DNA of 8,747 nt from Acetobacteraceae bacterium (GTDB lineage: Bacteria > Pseudomonadota > Alphaproteobacteria > Acetobacterales > Acetobacteraceae). Below, piece after piece: positions 1 to 6,780 of this stretch. A model generated the notes under the pieces. It did no database searches. It saw only the letters and a program-made list of their open reading frames with translations, and was not told the DNA's origin. A program made the translations under genes and the position numbers. The stretch is from assembly GCA_019689515.1 (NCBI GenBank), contig JADGHI010000131.1, positions 1 to 8,747 on the forward strand, in the 5' to 3' direction. Each line of letters starts with the position of its first letter. The stretch's first letter is position 1.

Positions 1-747
1 GTCCTGGGCGTCCAGCAGATGGTCCAGCTCGGCGGCGAGCGGCCGCACCTCGTCCGGGAAGCCCGAGGCGCCGAGCCGTGCCTCCCGCCCCGCGCGGACG
101 GCGCCGAGGCGCCGGCGGAGTTCGTCCAGCGGCCGCAGCCCGACCGTCACCTGCACCCAGGCGGCGGCGATCAGGAAGGCGGCCAGCAGCGCCAGGGAGG
201 GCGTCAGCTCGGCCGCGAAGGCGCGCCCGGCGGCGCGAATCTCGGCCCGGTCCGTCGCGACGGCGACGCGCAGGCTGTCGCCGCCGAGGCCCGCGGGCAA
301 CGCGACTTGCCGCTCCAGCGCGAGGAGCGAGGCGCCGCCGGGACCGGGGATCGTGTGCTGGTGGACCTCCCCGTTCCCCAGCGGATCGGGCGGGAGCCGC
401 AGGAGCTCGTCCCAGAGCGAGCGCGAGCGCAGCACGGCCGCCACACCGCCGCCGGCTGGCGGCGGCTCCTCCCCGATCTGCCAGTACAATCCGCTGAGCG
501 GCTCCTGGAACCGTGGTTCGGCCGGCGGGCGGGCGAGCCGCAGGGAGCCGTCTCCCCCGCGCTCGAGCCCATCCACGAGCTGCCGGAGATGTGCCTCGAG
601 CTCGAGGACCACGCGCCGCTCGACATGCCGCTCGAACAGTAGCACGAGGCCGAAGCCCGCCAGGGCGAGCGCGAGCAGGATCGAGGCGCCGCCCGCGGCG
701 AGCAGCCGCAGCCGCAGCGAGCCGGAGCCGCCCCGCCGCTGCCTCAC
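1..747 (-). CDS. Sensor histidine kinase, N-terminal part (cut by window edge)
   Basis: Membrane sensor kinase, partner of the response regulator directly upstream. The frame is open from a GTG at 747 to the window edge (249 codons) with no stop. The start overlaps the regulator's TGA stop (GTGA), a typical translational coupling arrangement. Residues 1-12 are basic. A first membrane helix lies at about 13-36 (SILLALALAGFGLVLLF). A periplasmic domain of about 145 residues follows, then a second helix at about 181-203 (LALLAAFLIAAAWVQVTV). After it comes a HAMP-like linker (GLRPLDELRRRL, then VRPLAAELDHLLD). The layout TM, sensor, TM, HAMP is that of OmpR-partner kinases of the QseC/PmrB type. 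The DHp (His box) and ATPase domains would lie beyond the left edge, so kinase activity is inferred from layout and from the regulator. The signal sensed is unknown; the PepSY neighbours point to an envelope stimulus. Confidence 0.85.
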   Translation of the reverse strand, partial: MRQRRGGSGSLRLRLLAAGGASILLALALAGFGLVLLFERHVERRVVLELEAHLRQLVDGLERGGDGSLRLARPPAEPRFQEPLSGLYWQIGEEPPPAGGGVAAVLRSRSLWDELLRLPPDPLGNGEVHQHTIPGPGGASLLALERQVALPAGLGGDSLRVAVATDRAEIRAAGRAFAAELTPSLALLAAFLIAAAWVQVTVGLRPLDELRRRLGAVRAGREARLGASGFPDEVRPLAAELDHLLDAQD

Positions 748-1415
748 GCCGCCGGCCGCGCCTCAGGCACGAGATAGCCGAAGCCGCGGCGGGTCTCGAT
801 CAGATCCACCCCGAGCTTCCGCCGCAGGCGCCCCATCAGCACCTCGACCGCGTTCGGGTCGCGGTCGTGGTCGTGGTCGTAGAGGTGCTCCATCAGCTCG
901 GTCGGCGGCACCACCCGCCCAGCGTGGTGCATGAGGTAGCTCAGGCAGCGGTACTCGAGCGGCGAGAGCGCCACCGGCGCGCCCTCCACCGTGACCCGCA
1001 TCTGCCGCGTGTCCAGCACGACGGGGCCGATCGCGAGCGTGGCGGTGGCGCGCCCGGCGGCGCGCCGCAGCAGCGCCCGCACCCGCGCGAGCAACTCCTC
1101 CATGGCGAAGGGTTTAGGCAGGTAGTCGTCGGCGCCAGCGTCGATCCCCTCCACGCGCTCCGCCCAGGCGCCCCGCGCGGTGAGGATCAGCACCGGAAAG
1201 TCGCGGCCGCCGGCGCGCCACTTCTTCAGCACCGCCAGGCCATCCATCTTCGGCAGGCCGAGGTCGAGCACGACGGCGTCGTAATCCTCGATGTCGCCCT
1301 GGAACCAAGCCGCTTCGCCGTCGCGGACGTGGTCCACCGCGTAGCCCGCGCCCTCGAGGGCGGACTTCACGCCGCGGGCGATCCGCGGGTCGTCCTCGGC
1401 GAGCAGGATGCGCAT
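744..1415 (-). CDS. OmpR/PhoB-family response regulator
   Basis: Two-component DNA-binding response regulator of 223 residues, the usual length. The receiver domain (about 1-115) has the acidic cluster E7-D9, the phospho-acceptor D51 (VVLDLGLPKMDG), T79 (LILTA) and the switch lysine K101 (DDYLPKPF). The C-terminal winged-helix domain (about 125-218) shows the family signatures LSPLEYRCLSYLM, NAVEVLMGRLRRKL and ETRRGFGYLV. All catalytic residues are present, so it should be active. The product resembles the QseB/PmrA/TctD branch, often found with PepSY proteins and HAMP kinases in Proteobacteria. The gene starts 3 nt after the stop of the upstream PepSY gene, and its own stop overlaps the kinase start, so the three genes are very likely one transcript. 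A probable target is the divergent intergenic region at 1770-1897. Confidence 0.95.
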   Translation of the reverse strand: MRILLAEDDPRIARGVKSALEGAGYAVDHVRDGEAAWFQGDIEDYDAVVLDLGLPKMDGLAVLKKWRAGGRDFPVLILTARGAWAERVEGIDAGADDYLPKPFAMEELLARVRALLRRAAGRATATLAIGPVVLDTRQMRVTVEGAPVALSPLEYRCLSYLMHHAGRVVPPTELMEHLYDHDHDRDPNAVEVLMGRLRRKLGVDLIETRRGFGYLVPEARPAA

Positions 1416-1418
1416 GGC

Positions 1419-1769
1419 TCAGTCCGGCTTCCGCCGCAGGACCTGCGCCGTGGCCGCGTCCACGCGGACCTCGGTGAGGCGGCCCGCCGGCCCGATCACC
1501 TTGAACTCGTAGACCCAGCGCCCGTCTTCGCGCTCGAAATCGACGCCGATCACCTCGCCGCCGAGTTCCGGGCGCACGCGCGCGAGGACCTCGGCGAGCG
1601 GCAGCGCCTCGCCACGCTCCAGCGCCGCGCGGGCGCGGTCGTGGTCGCGCTCCCGGCGCGAGCGGGCGGATGCCGGGGAGGCCGGCGCGAGGGGGAAGGC
1701 GCCGCCGGCCAGGCAGAGGCCGCCCAGACGGATCAGATGCCGGCGGCGGATAGGGGGGCGTGTCATCAT
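1419..1769 (-). CDS. Small exported PepSY-domain protein, first gene of the two-component operon
   Basis: Predicted 116-residue exported protein. The N-terminus is basic with a twin-arginine-like stretch (IRRRHLIRLGG, residues 7-17), then a hydrophobic run and an Ala-rich cleavage region ending near ASA at 33-35. The rest (about 45-112) fits a PepSY domain: an amphipathic helix with ALPLAEVLARV, then strands GEVIGVDFE, WVYEFKVIGPAG and LTEVRVDAATAQVL. PepSY domains are thought to act in the periplasm, as protease inhibitors or sensor modulators. The function here is not known. The start was chosen at 1769 because a GAGG motif lies 9 nt upstream. ATGs at 1766 and 1778 are alternatives, and 1778 abuts that motif. 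A longer in-frame version from 1811 would add residues unlike a signal peptide. It precedes the regulator by 3 nt and may feed the signal to the kinase. Confidence 0.8.
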   Translation of the reverse strand: MMTRPPIRRRHLIRLGGLCLAGGAFPLAPASPASARSRRERDHDRARAALERGEALPLAEVLARVRPELGGEVIGVDFEREDGRWVYEFKVIGPAGRLTEVRVDAATAQVLRRKPD

Positions 1770-1793
1770 GGCGTCCATCCTCGCCGGAGGAAG

Positions 1794-1832
1794 CTGACAG
1801 CTCACTGACATGGATCAACAGCGTGGTGTCAG
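1794..1832. promoter_or_regulatory. Candidate response-regulator binding site in the divergent PepSY promoter region
   Basis: CTGACA occurs at 1794-1799 and again at 1805-1810, so the copies start 11 bp apart, one helical turn. A reversed copy, TGTCAG, lies at 1827-1832. OmpR/PhoB-family dimers typically bind head-to-tail direct repeats with 10-11 bp spacing. The site lies in the only gap (1770-1897) between the divergent PepSY genes, one of which leads the regulator's own operon. Autoregulation plus control of the plus-strand gene is the natural reading. The repeats are short, and no clear -35/-10 pair was found around them. Confidence 0.45.
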
Positions 1833-1897
1833 CGTGGCCTTGCCAGAGTCCCCGCATCGGGTCCGGGATCGCCCCGGGCCCGGAAGGGAGACCGAAG

Positions 1898-2209
1898 ATG
1901 CGCACGTTCCTGCTGACCTCCGCCATCGCCCTCGGTGCCGTTGCTGCCGCCGTCCCGGCGATCGCCCCGGCCATGGCCGGCGAGGGAAGGACTGCCGGCG
2001 TCTATGATTGCCGGACGGCTCCTGGCGAGGTCCGTCTGCCGGCCGAGGCGATCCGCAAGACCCTCGAGAACCTCGGCTACCGGGTGGATCGGATCAGGAT
2101 GGACGACGGCTGCTACGACGCCCGCGCGGTGAACGACAGCGGCATCCCGATCGAAGCCCGCTACCATCCCGTCACCGGCGAACTCGTCCGCGCCAGGCTG
2201 CGGCCGTGA
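1898..2209 (+). CDS. Small secreted PepSY-domain protein
   Basis: Predicted 103-residue periplasmic protein, transcribed away from the two-component operon. The start at 1898 is supported by a strong purine-rich site (GGAAGGGAG, 1882-1890) 7 nt upstream and by the signal peptide that follows. That peptide is MRTFLLTS, a hydrophobic Ala-rich core, then PAMA cut before G28. The mature part has a PepSY-like pattern at about 46-101: VRLPAEAIRKTLENLGYRV (helix), DRIRMDDGCYDARAVN, GIPIEARYHPVTGELV. Two cysteines (C38 and C72) are the only ones in the mature chain and could form a disulfide. Proteins of this size and pattern often neighbour QseBC-like systems and are regulated by them. A role as target or feedback sensor is inference. 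Longer upstream in-frame starts give no signal peptide at the N-terminus and were not used. Confidence 0.82.
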   Translation: MRTFLLTSAIALGAVAAAVPAIAPAMAGEGRTAGVYDCRTAPGEVRLPAEAIRKTLENLGYRVDRIRMDDGCYDARAVNDSGIPIEARYHPVTGELVRARLRP

Positions 2210-2230
2210 GGCCGGGCGCCGCCGCGCATC

Positions 2231-2249
2231 GCGGACCGCACCGGTCCGC
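2231..2249 (+). terminator. Hairpin after the plus-strand PepSY gene, possible terminator
   Basis: A perfect 7-bp stem, GCGGACC/GGTCCGC, with a 5-nt loop begins 22 nt after the stop codon of the PepSY gene. No T-run follows, so if it ends transcription it does so as a weak or factor-assisted terminator. The position is the main support. Confidence 0.35.
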
Positions 2250-2409
2250 ATCTCCGGGAAACGATCACAAGCGCCCGAACAAGCTTCCCGGAAGGGGCCA
2301 CCGGCGGCCGCCCCCTTGATCCGCCACAAAGGGGACCCGCCCACGGCGGCACTGCGCTTCCCGGCCTGCAGGCCGCACTGCAGGACGGCGCATCCCTGGG
2401 ACGATCGCC

Positions 2410-2547
2410 ATAACGAGGTTCAGACACTTACCGATCGCAGCGACTGCCGCGCTGGCGCTCGGCGCCTCGGTTCCGATCACCGCGGCGGGACGCCCTGCGG
2501 ACGCTGCGGACCGCCGCCGCGCGGAATCCCGCCGTGCGGGGGGATGA
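2410..2547 (+). pseudogene. Possible decayed exported-protein start (signal-peptide-like, no valid start codon)
   Basis: In the frame beginning at 2410 the translation is ITRFRHLPIAATAALALGAS followed by VPITAAGRPADAADRRRAES and a stop at about 2545. This has the shape of a signal peptide: basic start, Ala/Leu core and small residues before a polar chain. The codon where a start would be expected is ATA, and no ATG, GTG or TTG was seen close upstream in frame. It may be the broken front of a small periplasmic gene. Ala-rich frames arise easily in such GC-rich DNA, so chance is a real alternative. Confidence 0.25.
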
Positions 2548-2725
2548 TGGCGCCGGTGCCGAGGCGCGTCGCGGACGCGCCGCCCGCCACGCCCGACCCG
2601 GCCGAGCTGGTGAGGGCCGGCACGTCGCGACGTTGGGCGACGGCGTGAACGACGCGCCGGCGCTGGCCGCGGCCGAAGTCGGGATCGCCACGGGCATTGG
2701 GACGGACGTGGCAGCGGCCTCAACC
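2540..2725 (+). pseudogene. Remnant of a P-type metal-transporting ATPase
   Basis: The translation at about 2612-2722 reads EGRHVATLGDGVNDAPAL then AAAEVGIATGIGTDVAAAS. This closely matches the hinge motif of the P-domain of heavy-metal P-type ATPases (normally VAMVGDGVNDAPALAAADVGIAIGTGTDVA); GDGVNDAPAL spans 2636-2665. Just upstream, in a different frame, TPDPAELVR resembles the usual preceding segment (DKAELVR), which suggests a frameshift between the two. Neither the phosphorylation loop (DKTGT) before it nor the following membrane helices after it can be found, and similarity stops near 2722. A complete enzyme has 700 or more residues, so this is a non-functional fragment. The class (copper, silver, zinc or cadmium) cannot be told from this motif alone. 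Confidence 0.72.
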
Positions 2726-2772
2726 TGCGAGCAACAAGCCGAGACGCTAGCGTGCCCGTGCACACGCCATTA

Positions 2773-4278
2773 TCACCGCCGCGCAAAAACTGTCGCCGTA
2801 AGCTCTGGCTCCAGATCCGCGACCTCGGGCCACATTCGTTGTCTCTTGCGGAACGGGAACATCCCGCCCTCGACATTCGACAGCCCGGGGGTTCCTATCG
2901 CGATACATGGGCCGATGCCCGAAAATGACAGCTTGAAGTGGAACCCTGATTTCACGACGACGACGTCGTAGTGAGCCGGGTCGATCCCGTTGCTGAGGAA
3001 CGCCTCAGGATCCTGGGTGAGGCCTGGCCGGCTGGTCGCAAGGACCGTTAGGTTCCCGGAGTGAAGGACGGCGCAATCCCCGAGAACCGCCGGTTCCCCT
3101 GCGAGATAGGGGCCGCGTTGAACGAAGTTCCCGTCACCGAGCCGACCCACCCGCCATTCCGCGACGACTGGCTTTTCATGCGGCGAGAATGCGCCTCCGA
3201 CCGAGCAAGTCAGCACTCCACCGCTGCCTGCAATCTTCGCCGCCGCAACGGCATCGGGGGCGGTCACGGGCGCGACAACGCGTAGCTCCGGCCACTGCGT
3301 TGCGAGGGTGCGGAGAATGTAGGTTCCATCACCCGGTGTTCCCGCGAGCACGCGATCACCGTAATCACCGAGAATCACTGGGCGGCCTGACAATTTGCCT
3401 GACCGCATGTCGGTCAGGACGTCATCGAGCGAGGGAAGATCCGGTGCGAACTCCGTGCGTCTCTCCCAAAGCGCTCGTGCCAACGTCTCTGCGGCCGCCG
3501 CGGCCGCACCAGGGTCTCCATCGGCCACTGCCGTCACGCACTGGCCACCCGGATAGGCGTCCAGTTGGCTATGGCAGTTGAACAGCGAGACATCCAGCAC
3601 CGATCGCTGCTCGACCATAAGCCGTGAGCGCAGGGCGTGGAGGTCTCGCAAAGGACCGGATCCGGTTTCGAGCTTGCTCCGCAGCACCGCGGGCACCCAG
3701 ACCGCAGAGGAAACAGGGACGATTTCCCCTCGCAGCGTCCGGACCAGCAGTTCCGCGGCTCGGTCGCCGGCGAGGTGGTAGTCGCTATGGGGGTTCTCCT
3801 TGCACGCGATGCAGATGTCGGAGGCCTCCATCATGCGCCGCGTCACGTTGCCATGGAGGTCGAAACAGGCCGCGATCGGGACGGACGGTCCGACCACCTG
3901 TCGGAGAGCCGTCATCAGCTCTCCTTCGCAATCGTTGGTCGACTCGCTCGCGATGGCCCCATGCAGGTCCAGGAATATCCCGTCGGGCTCCGTCGCGCGT
4001 GCCGCTGCAACGATTTCATCGCGGAAAGCGCAGTACACGTCGTCGGCGATGAGACCACCGGGCGCCGCGACGGCCGAAAGCGAGGGGATCAGTTCCGCTC
4101 CCTCTTGCATCAGGCGACGGACGCCACCGCCGAGGCCAGATGCGGAGGAGCGAGCCTTGGCCAGCAGAGCCTCACCGCGAAGCTCGACGAAACAGTCCCG
4201 ATGCGTACGAAGGGGACTGAAGCTGTGCGCCTCGTGGAACAGGCTTGCAACCAGGATGCGCGGTGACCGTCCAACCAT
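2773..4278 (-). CDS. M81-family metallopeptidase (MlrC/microcystinase C type)
   Basis: Predicted zinc-dependent peptidase or amidohydrolase of the MlrC family, about 501 residues, a normal length. The N-terminal M81 domain (to about 290) shows SLFHEAHSFSP, IFLDLHGAIASES, CFDLHGNVT and KENPHSDY. Counting from the GTG at 4287, the residues E19, H109, D143, H145 and H167 keep nearly the spacing I recall for the metal ligands of Sphingomonas MlrC. The last three gaps are identical. The MlrC C-terminal domain follows, with GDYGDRVLAGTPGDGTYIL and the late motif VKSGFHFKLSF. MlrC cleaves the linear tetrapeptide from microcystin breakdown, but the wider family is common in bacteria without that pathway and usually lies beside peptide-type ABC transporter genes. 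The substrate here is therefore open. The start is placed at the ATG at 4278, 5 nt after GGGGTGA. A GTG at 4287 overlapping the upstream stop (GTGA) is the alternative. Either way it is coupled to the binding-protein gene and probably cytoplasmic, as no signal peptide is seen. Confidence 0.9.
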   Translation of the reverse strand: MVGRSPRILVASLFHEAHSFSPLRTHRDCFVELRGEALLAKARSSASGLGGGVRRLMQEGAELIPSLSAVAAPGGLIADDVYCAFRDEIVAAARATEPDGIFLDLHGAIASESTNDCEGELMTALRQVVGPSVPIAACFDLHGNVTRRMMEASDICIACKENPHSDYHLAGDRAAELLVRTLRGEIVPVSSAVWVPAVLRSKLETGSGPLRDLHALRSRLMVEQRSVLDVSLFNCHSQLDAYPGGQCVTAVADGDPGAAAAAAETLARALWERRTEFAPDLPSLDDVLTDMRSGKLSGRPVILGDYGDRVLAGTPGDGTYILRTLATQWPELRVVAPVTAPDAVAAAKIAGSGGVLTCSVGGAFSPHEKPVVAEWRVGRLGDGNFVQRGPYLAGEPAVLGDCAVLHSGNLTVLATSRPGLTQDPEAFLSNGIDPAHYDVVVVKSGFHFKLSFSGIGPCIAIGTPGLSNVEGGMFPFRKRQRMWPEVADLEPELTATVFARR

Positions 4279-4283
4279 CTGGA

Positions 4284-5909
4284 TCACCCCGCCGGTTCAG
4301 CCAGTGTGGCAATGGTCCGCGCACCGATATGCGCCCTGTAGGTTGCAACCGACTTTCGCGAGGCCCACTGGCTGCCGACGAAGACGATCGGCAGCATCGC
4401 GTAGTCGGCGAGTGCGAGCCGAGCGGCCTCACCGAGCAGCCGGTTGCGGGCGTCCGCTTCCATCGTCGTGAATGCCTCCCGCATCGCCGCATCGACGCGC
4501 GGATTGCTATAGAGGAAGCGATTTACGGTGCCTTCGCCGCGCTCGATGTTCCGCGTCATGATCATCTGCCGCAAATGGTGTGCGGCGTAGGAGCCATTGG
4601 TGCCTCCGAAGATCGCGGAAAATTCGCGCCGCGTGGCGCGTGCCAGGTAGGTTGAGACCGGCAACGTCTCGAGTTCGGCCTGGATGCCGATCCTGCGCCA
4701 GAACTGCACGATCGCCTGAAGGACGGCGTGGTCCTGCGGAAGCCACCCCTGCGTGCCATGCAGAGTCAGGCTGAAGCCCTCGGCCACGCCTGCCTCCACA
4801 AGCAGAGCGCGGGCGCGTCCCGGATCGAACTCCGGCTCGCCGATCGACGGGTCGCTGCCCTCGAGGCCCGGTGCCGCGAATTGGCCGGCTGCTATTCCCT
4901 TGCCGTCCAGCACGCGCTCTGCCAAAGCCCTGCGGTCGATGGCGAGCGAAAGCGCACGTCGCACGCGAACGTCACGCAGTGGATTGCCCCCGTTCGCCGC
5001 GCGCGCAAACGGGCTTTCATCCCGAACGGTGTCGAGCGCGAGGTAGTAGGTTGTCGAAGGCCGAGATGGGAAGATCCTCACCTCGGGGTCGCGGGTCAGC
5101 ATGCTGAGGTTCGCGAAGGGGATCTGCTCGATAATGTCGACGTCGCCGGCGAGCAGTGCGGTGGTTCGTGCGGAGCCTGCCGAGATCTGCCTCATCGACA
5201 CTCGATGCCAGGGAACGGCGCCTCCCCACCAGCCGTCATTGGCGACACACTCGAAGACCTCGCCCGGCGCATAGCGGGAGAACCGGTACGGTCCGGTGCC
5301 GATGGCGGCTGCGCCAGAGTTGAAGTCTCCCGTACCAGACGTCTTGGCTGCAGCCTTGATGATCAGCACTTGCGCCAACTGCCGTAGCAGGAACGGTGCG
5401 GGCCCGCGTGTCTCTATTCGCAGGCGGTGATCGTCGACTGCGACGACACTGTCGATGGCGCTGAGATAGATTGTCAGGAGTCCCGGACTGTTCGGGACGG
5501 TGGGGACGCGCGCGTAGCTTTCCACGACATCTCGCGCCGTGAACGGCGTGCCGTCATGGAAACGCACGTCGCGCCGCAATTCGAACTCCCAGGTCGTGGG
5601 CGTCAGGAGCCGCCATGATTGCGCGAGGCGCGGCTCCAGGTCCCCGACCTCATTCTCCAACACGATCGGCTCAAAAATCTGCGAGAGCGGTCCGTTATTC
5701 GCAGTCAGGTTGTGGAAATGCGGGTCGCAGCTGGTTGGCACCACGGTCATGCCGAAGCGCACCGAGCGCGCATTCACGGACGCCAGGACTCCGCGCCCAG
5801 CGACGAGCGCGCATCCGAGCGCCAGCATGTCGCGACGGCCGAGCGGGAGAAGCGATGCGCTGGTCTGCCACGCTGTCACACCGTGGTCCAACCGATGCCC
5901 ACGTTTCAT
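4284..5909 (-). CDS. ABC transporter substrate-binding protein, family 5 (peptide/nickel type)
   Basis: Periplasmic binding protein of about 541 residues, typical for SBP_bac_5 (DppA/OppA-like) proteins. The start at 5909 has GGGAGG 5 nt upstream; ATG or GTG codons further up (5927, 6005) lack a good site. A Tat-like signal, LGRRDMLALG (twin Arg at about 25-26), is followed by a hydrophobic stretch and likely cleavage near residue 47. Family signatures are FHDGTPFTARDVV (about 117-129), GTGPYRF (about 204-210) and PLRDVRVRRALSLAIDR (about 310-326). It should capture a peptide-like solute for import. No permease or ATPase genes are present in the window, so partners must be elsewhere or lost. 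The stop overlaps the GTG alternative start of the M81 peptidase gene, linking the two. Its promoter carries a probable GntR operator. The ligand cannot be read from the sequence. Confidence 0.92.
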   Translation of the reverse strand: MKRGHRLDHGVTAWQTSASLLPLGRRDMLALGCALVAGRGVLASVNARSVRFGMTVVPTSCDPHFHNLTANNGPLSQIFEPIVLENEVGDLEPRLAQSWRLLTPTTWEFELRRDVRFHDGTPFTARDVVESYARVPTVPNSPGLLTIYLSAIDSVVAVDDHRLRIETRGPAPFLLRQLAQVLIIKAAAKTSGTGDFNSGAAAIGTGPYRFSRYAPGEVFECVANDGWWGGAVPWHRVSMRQISAGSARTTALLAGDVDIIEQIPFANLSMLTRDPEVRIFPSRPSTTYYLALDTVRDESPFARAANGGNPLRDVRVRRALSLAIDRRALAERVLDGKGIAAGQFAAPGLEGSDPSIGEPEFDPGRARALLVEAGVAEGFSLTLHGTQGWLPQDHAVLQAIVQFWRRIGIQAELETLPVSTYLARATRREFSAIFGGTNGSYAAHHLRQMIMTRNIERGEGTVNRFLYSNPRVDAAMREAFTTMEADARNRLLGEAARLALADYAMLPIVFVGSQWASRKSVATYRAHIGARTIATLAEPAG

Positions 5910-5931
5910 GACGTCCTCCCGATCCATTCTA

Positions 5932-5946
5932 TTTGAGGTCACAAAT
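5932..5946. promoter_or_regulatory. Probable GntR operator, copy 1 (in front of the binding-protein gene)
   Basis: TTTGAGGTCACAAAT is the exact reverse complement of 6794-6808. Internally it is an imperfect inverted repeat, TTTGAG/CACAAA (the second half reads TTTGTG on the other strand), of the short palindromic kind bound by GntR-family dimers. It overlaps the predicted -10 and start region of the minus-strand promoter, so binding there should repress. Confidence 0.65.
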
Positions 5947-5972
5947 CTACCGACCGCGGTCACTTGCGTCAA
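5944..5972 (-). promoter_or_regulatory. Predicted sigma-70 promoter for the binding protein and M81 peptidase genes
   Basis: On the minus strand TTGACG (5967-5972) is followed after exactly 17 nt by TAGATT (5944-5949). These match the -35 consensus at 5 of 6 positions and the -10 at 4 of 6. The start codon at 5909 is about 30 nt beyond. The GntR-like operator overlaps the -10. The promoter sits between the regulator gene and the binding-protein gene, so the two downstream genes need not depend on read-through from the regulator. Confidence 0.55.
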
Positions 5973-6007
5973 CGCCGCTCCCGCTGTGCGGGCTGGCCTT
6001 CCCACGT

Positions 6008-6694
6008 TCAGGCGGCGACCGCCCCGTTCTGCTCTGCCTCCAGCCGGTCAGCGATGTAGTTCAGCGCCGTCGTCAGATCGGATTCGATCGCGCGGCGTAC
6101 GGCCGCCGCGTCACGGCGGCGGAGCGCCCGGCAGATCTGGCCTCTCAGCCTCGGTCCTATGCCGATCTTGAGGTAGTCTGGGAACAGGTAATTCATATAG
6201 GGTCCGGTCTGCAGCCAGAGAGTTTCGATCAGCCTCACGGTCGCGGGACGCGGCGCTGCGCGGTAGAGCGTGAAGTGGAAGCGCGCGACATCCGCCTTGT
6301 AGCGCTCGATATCGAGCCCTGGGCGCGGCGTCAGCGCGAGCGAGAGCCGCTCCAGTTCAGCGATGCCTTGCTCTTCAATCGTCGTGGCAGCGACTTCCGC
6401 GACCTCGCACTCGAGCATGAGGCGCAGATCCCGTAGCTCCCGGTAAGCCTCCGCCGTCAGTATCGGAACGCGAACCGAGTGCTGCCGGTCGTGAATCAGG
6501 GCTCCGGCGACGACAAGCTGCAGCAGCGCCTCCCGGACAGGCGTGATGCTGGTGCCCAGAGCATCGGCAAGTGGCCGCAGCTTGATCTTCTCACCGGGCC
6601 GATAGGCGCCGCTGATCAGCTGGGCACGGATCGCGGTGAAGACGCGGTCGCGCGTGCGCTCAATGTCCCTCCGAATGGGCCCTGTGATGGTCAT
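6008..6694 (-). CDS. GntR-family transcriptional regulator, FCD (FadR-like) subfamily
   Basis: Predicted 228-residue ligand-responsive DNA-binding protein, a normal length for the subfamily. The N-terminal winged helix-turn-helix (about 11-78) has the GntR hallmarks IRAQLISGAYRPGEKIKLRP, LADALGTSITPVREALLQL and a wing near DRQHSVRVP. The C-terminal all-helical FCD ligand domain spans about 85-210 (YRELRDLRLMLE, ADVARFHFTLYRAA). Unlike most metal-binding FCD proteins, the two late histidines appear replaced (R184 in the segment RGQICRAL, D206 in AIESDL). Only the D/FH motif is kept. Effector binding may therefore not use the usual metal. The start was set at the ATG at 6694; a GTG at 6718 is in frame with a weak site. 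It lies between the two promoters that share a 15-bp palindromic sequence, so it is the likely local repressor. Confidence 0.92.
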   Translation of the reverse strand: MTITGPIRRDIERTRDRVFTAIRAQLISGAYRPGEKIKLRPLADALGTSITPVREALLQLVVAGALIHDRQHSVRVPILTAEAYRELRDLRLMLECEVAEVAATTIEEQGIAELERLSLALTPRPGLDIERYKADVARFHFTLYRAAPRPATVRLIETLWLQTGPYMNYLFPDYLKIGIGPRLRGQICRALRRRDAAAVRRAIESDLTTALNYIADRLEAEQNGAVAA

Positions 6695-6780
6695 GTTCCG
6701 TGGTCCATACAGAAGCACCGTTTCCCGACGTCACTAGCGGTGCGGTTGCTGGCGGGCAATGAGCGCGTCGCACGATCGCC

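Larger units (their letters stand above)
2210..2772. other. Interval without an intact gene; decayed sequence
   Basis: These 563 bases separate the PepSY gene from the end of the M81 peptidase gene. They hold the hairpin at 2231-2249, a 12-bp palindrome GGCCTGCAGGCC at 2363-2374, a signal-peptide-like frame without a normal start (about 2410-2547) and a P-type ATPase remnant (about 2540-2725). None of the open frames here has a good ribosome site together with a recognisable full product. The stretch looks like gene debris at the junction between high-GC and lower-GC DNA. Confidence 0.6.

Noticed and set aside
864..886. Short tandem GGTCGT-like repeat
   Set aside because: It encodes DHDHDRD in the response regulator's DNA-binding domain, where the family normally has a similar acidic run (YDQDFDRD). 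It is coding, not a separate element.
513..1808. Plus-strand open frame of 431 codons
   Set aside because: It runs antisense to the response regulator and PepSY gene, is Arg/Ala/His-rich, and matches no family. It is a high-GC shadow of the real genes.
2363..2374. 12-bp palindrome GGCCTGCAGGCC
   Set aside because: It is isolated, has no partner copy and no adjacent gene start, and is consistent with chance.
3637..4266. Plus-strand open frame of 209 codons inside the M81 peptidase gene
   Set aside because: It is a composition shadow. The minus-strand frame carries the conserved metal-ligand motifs.
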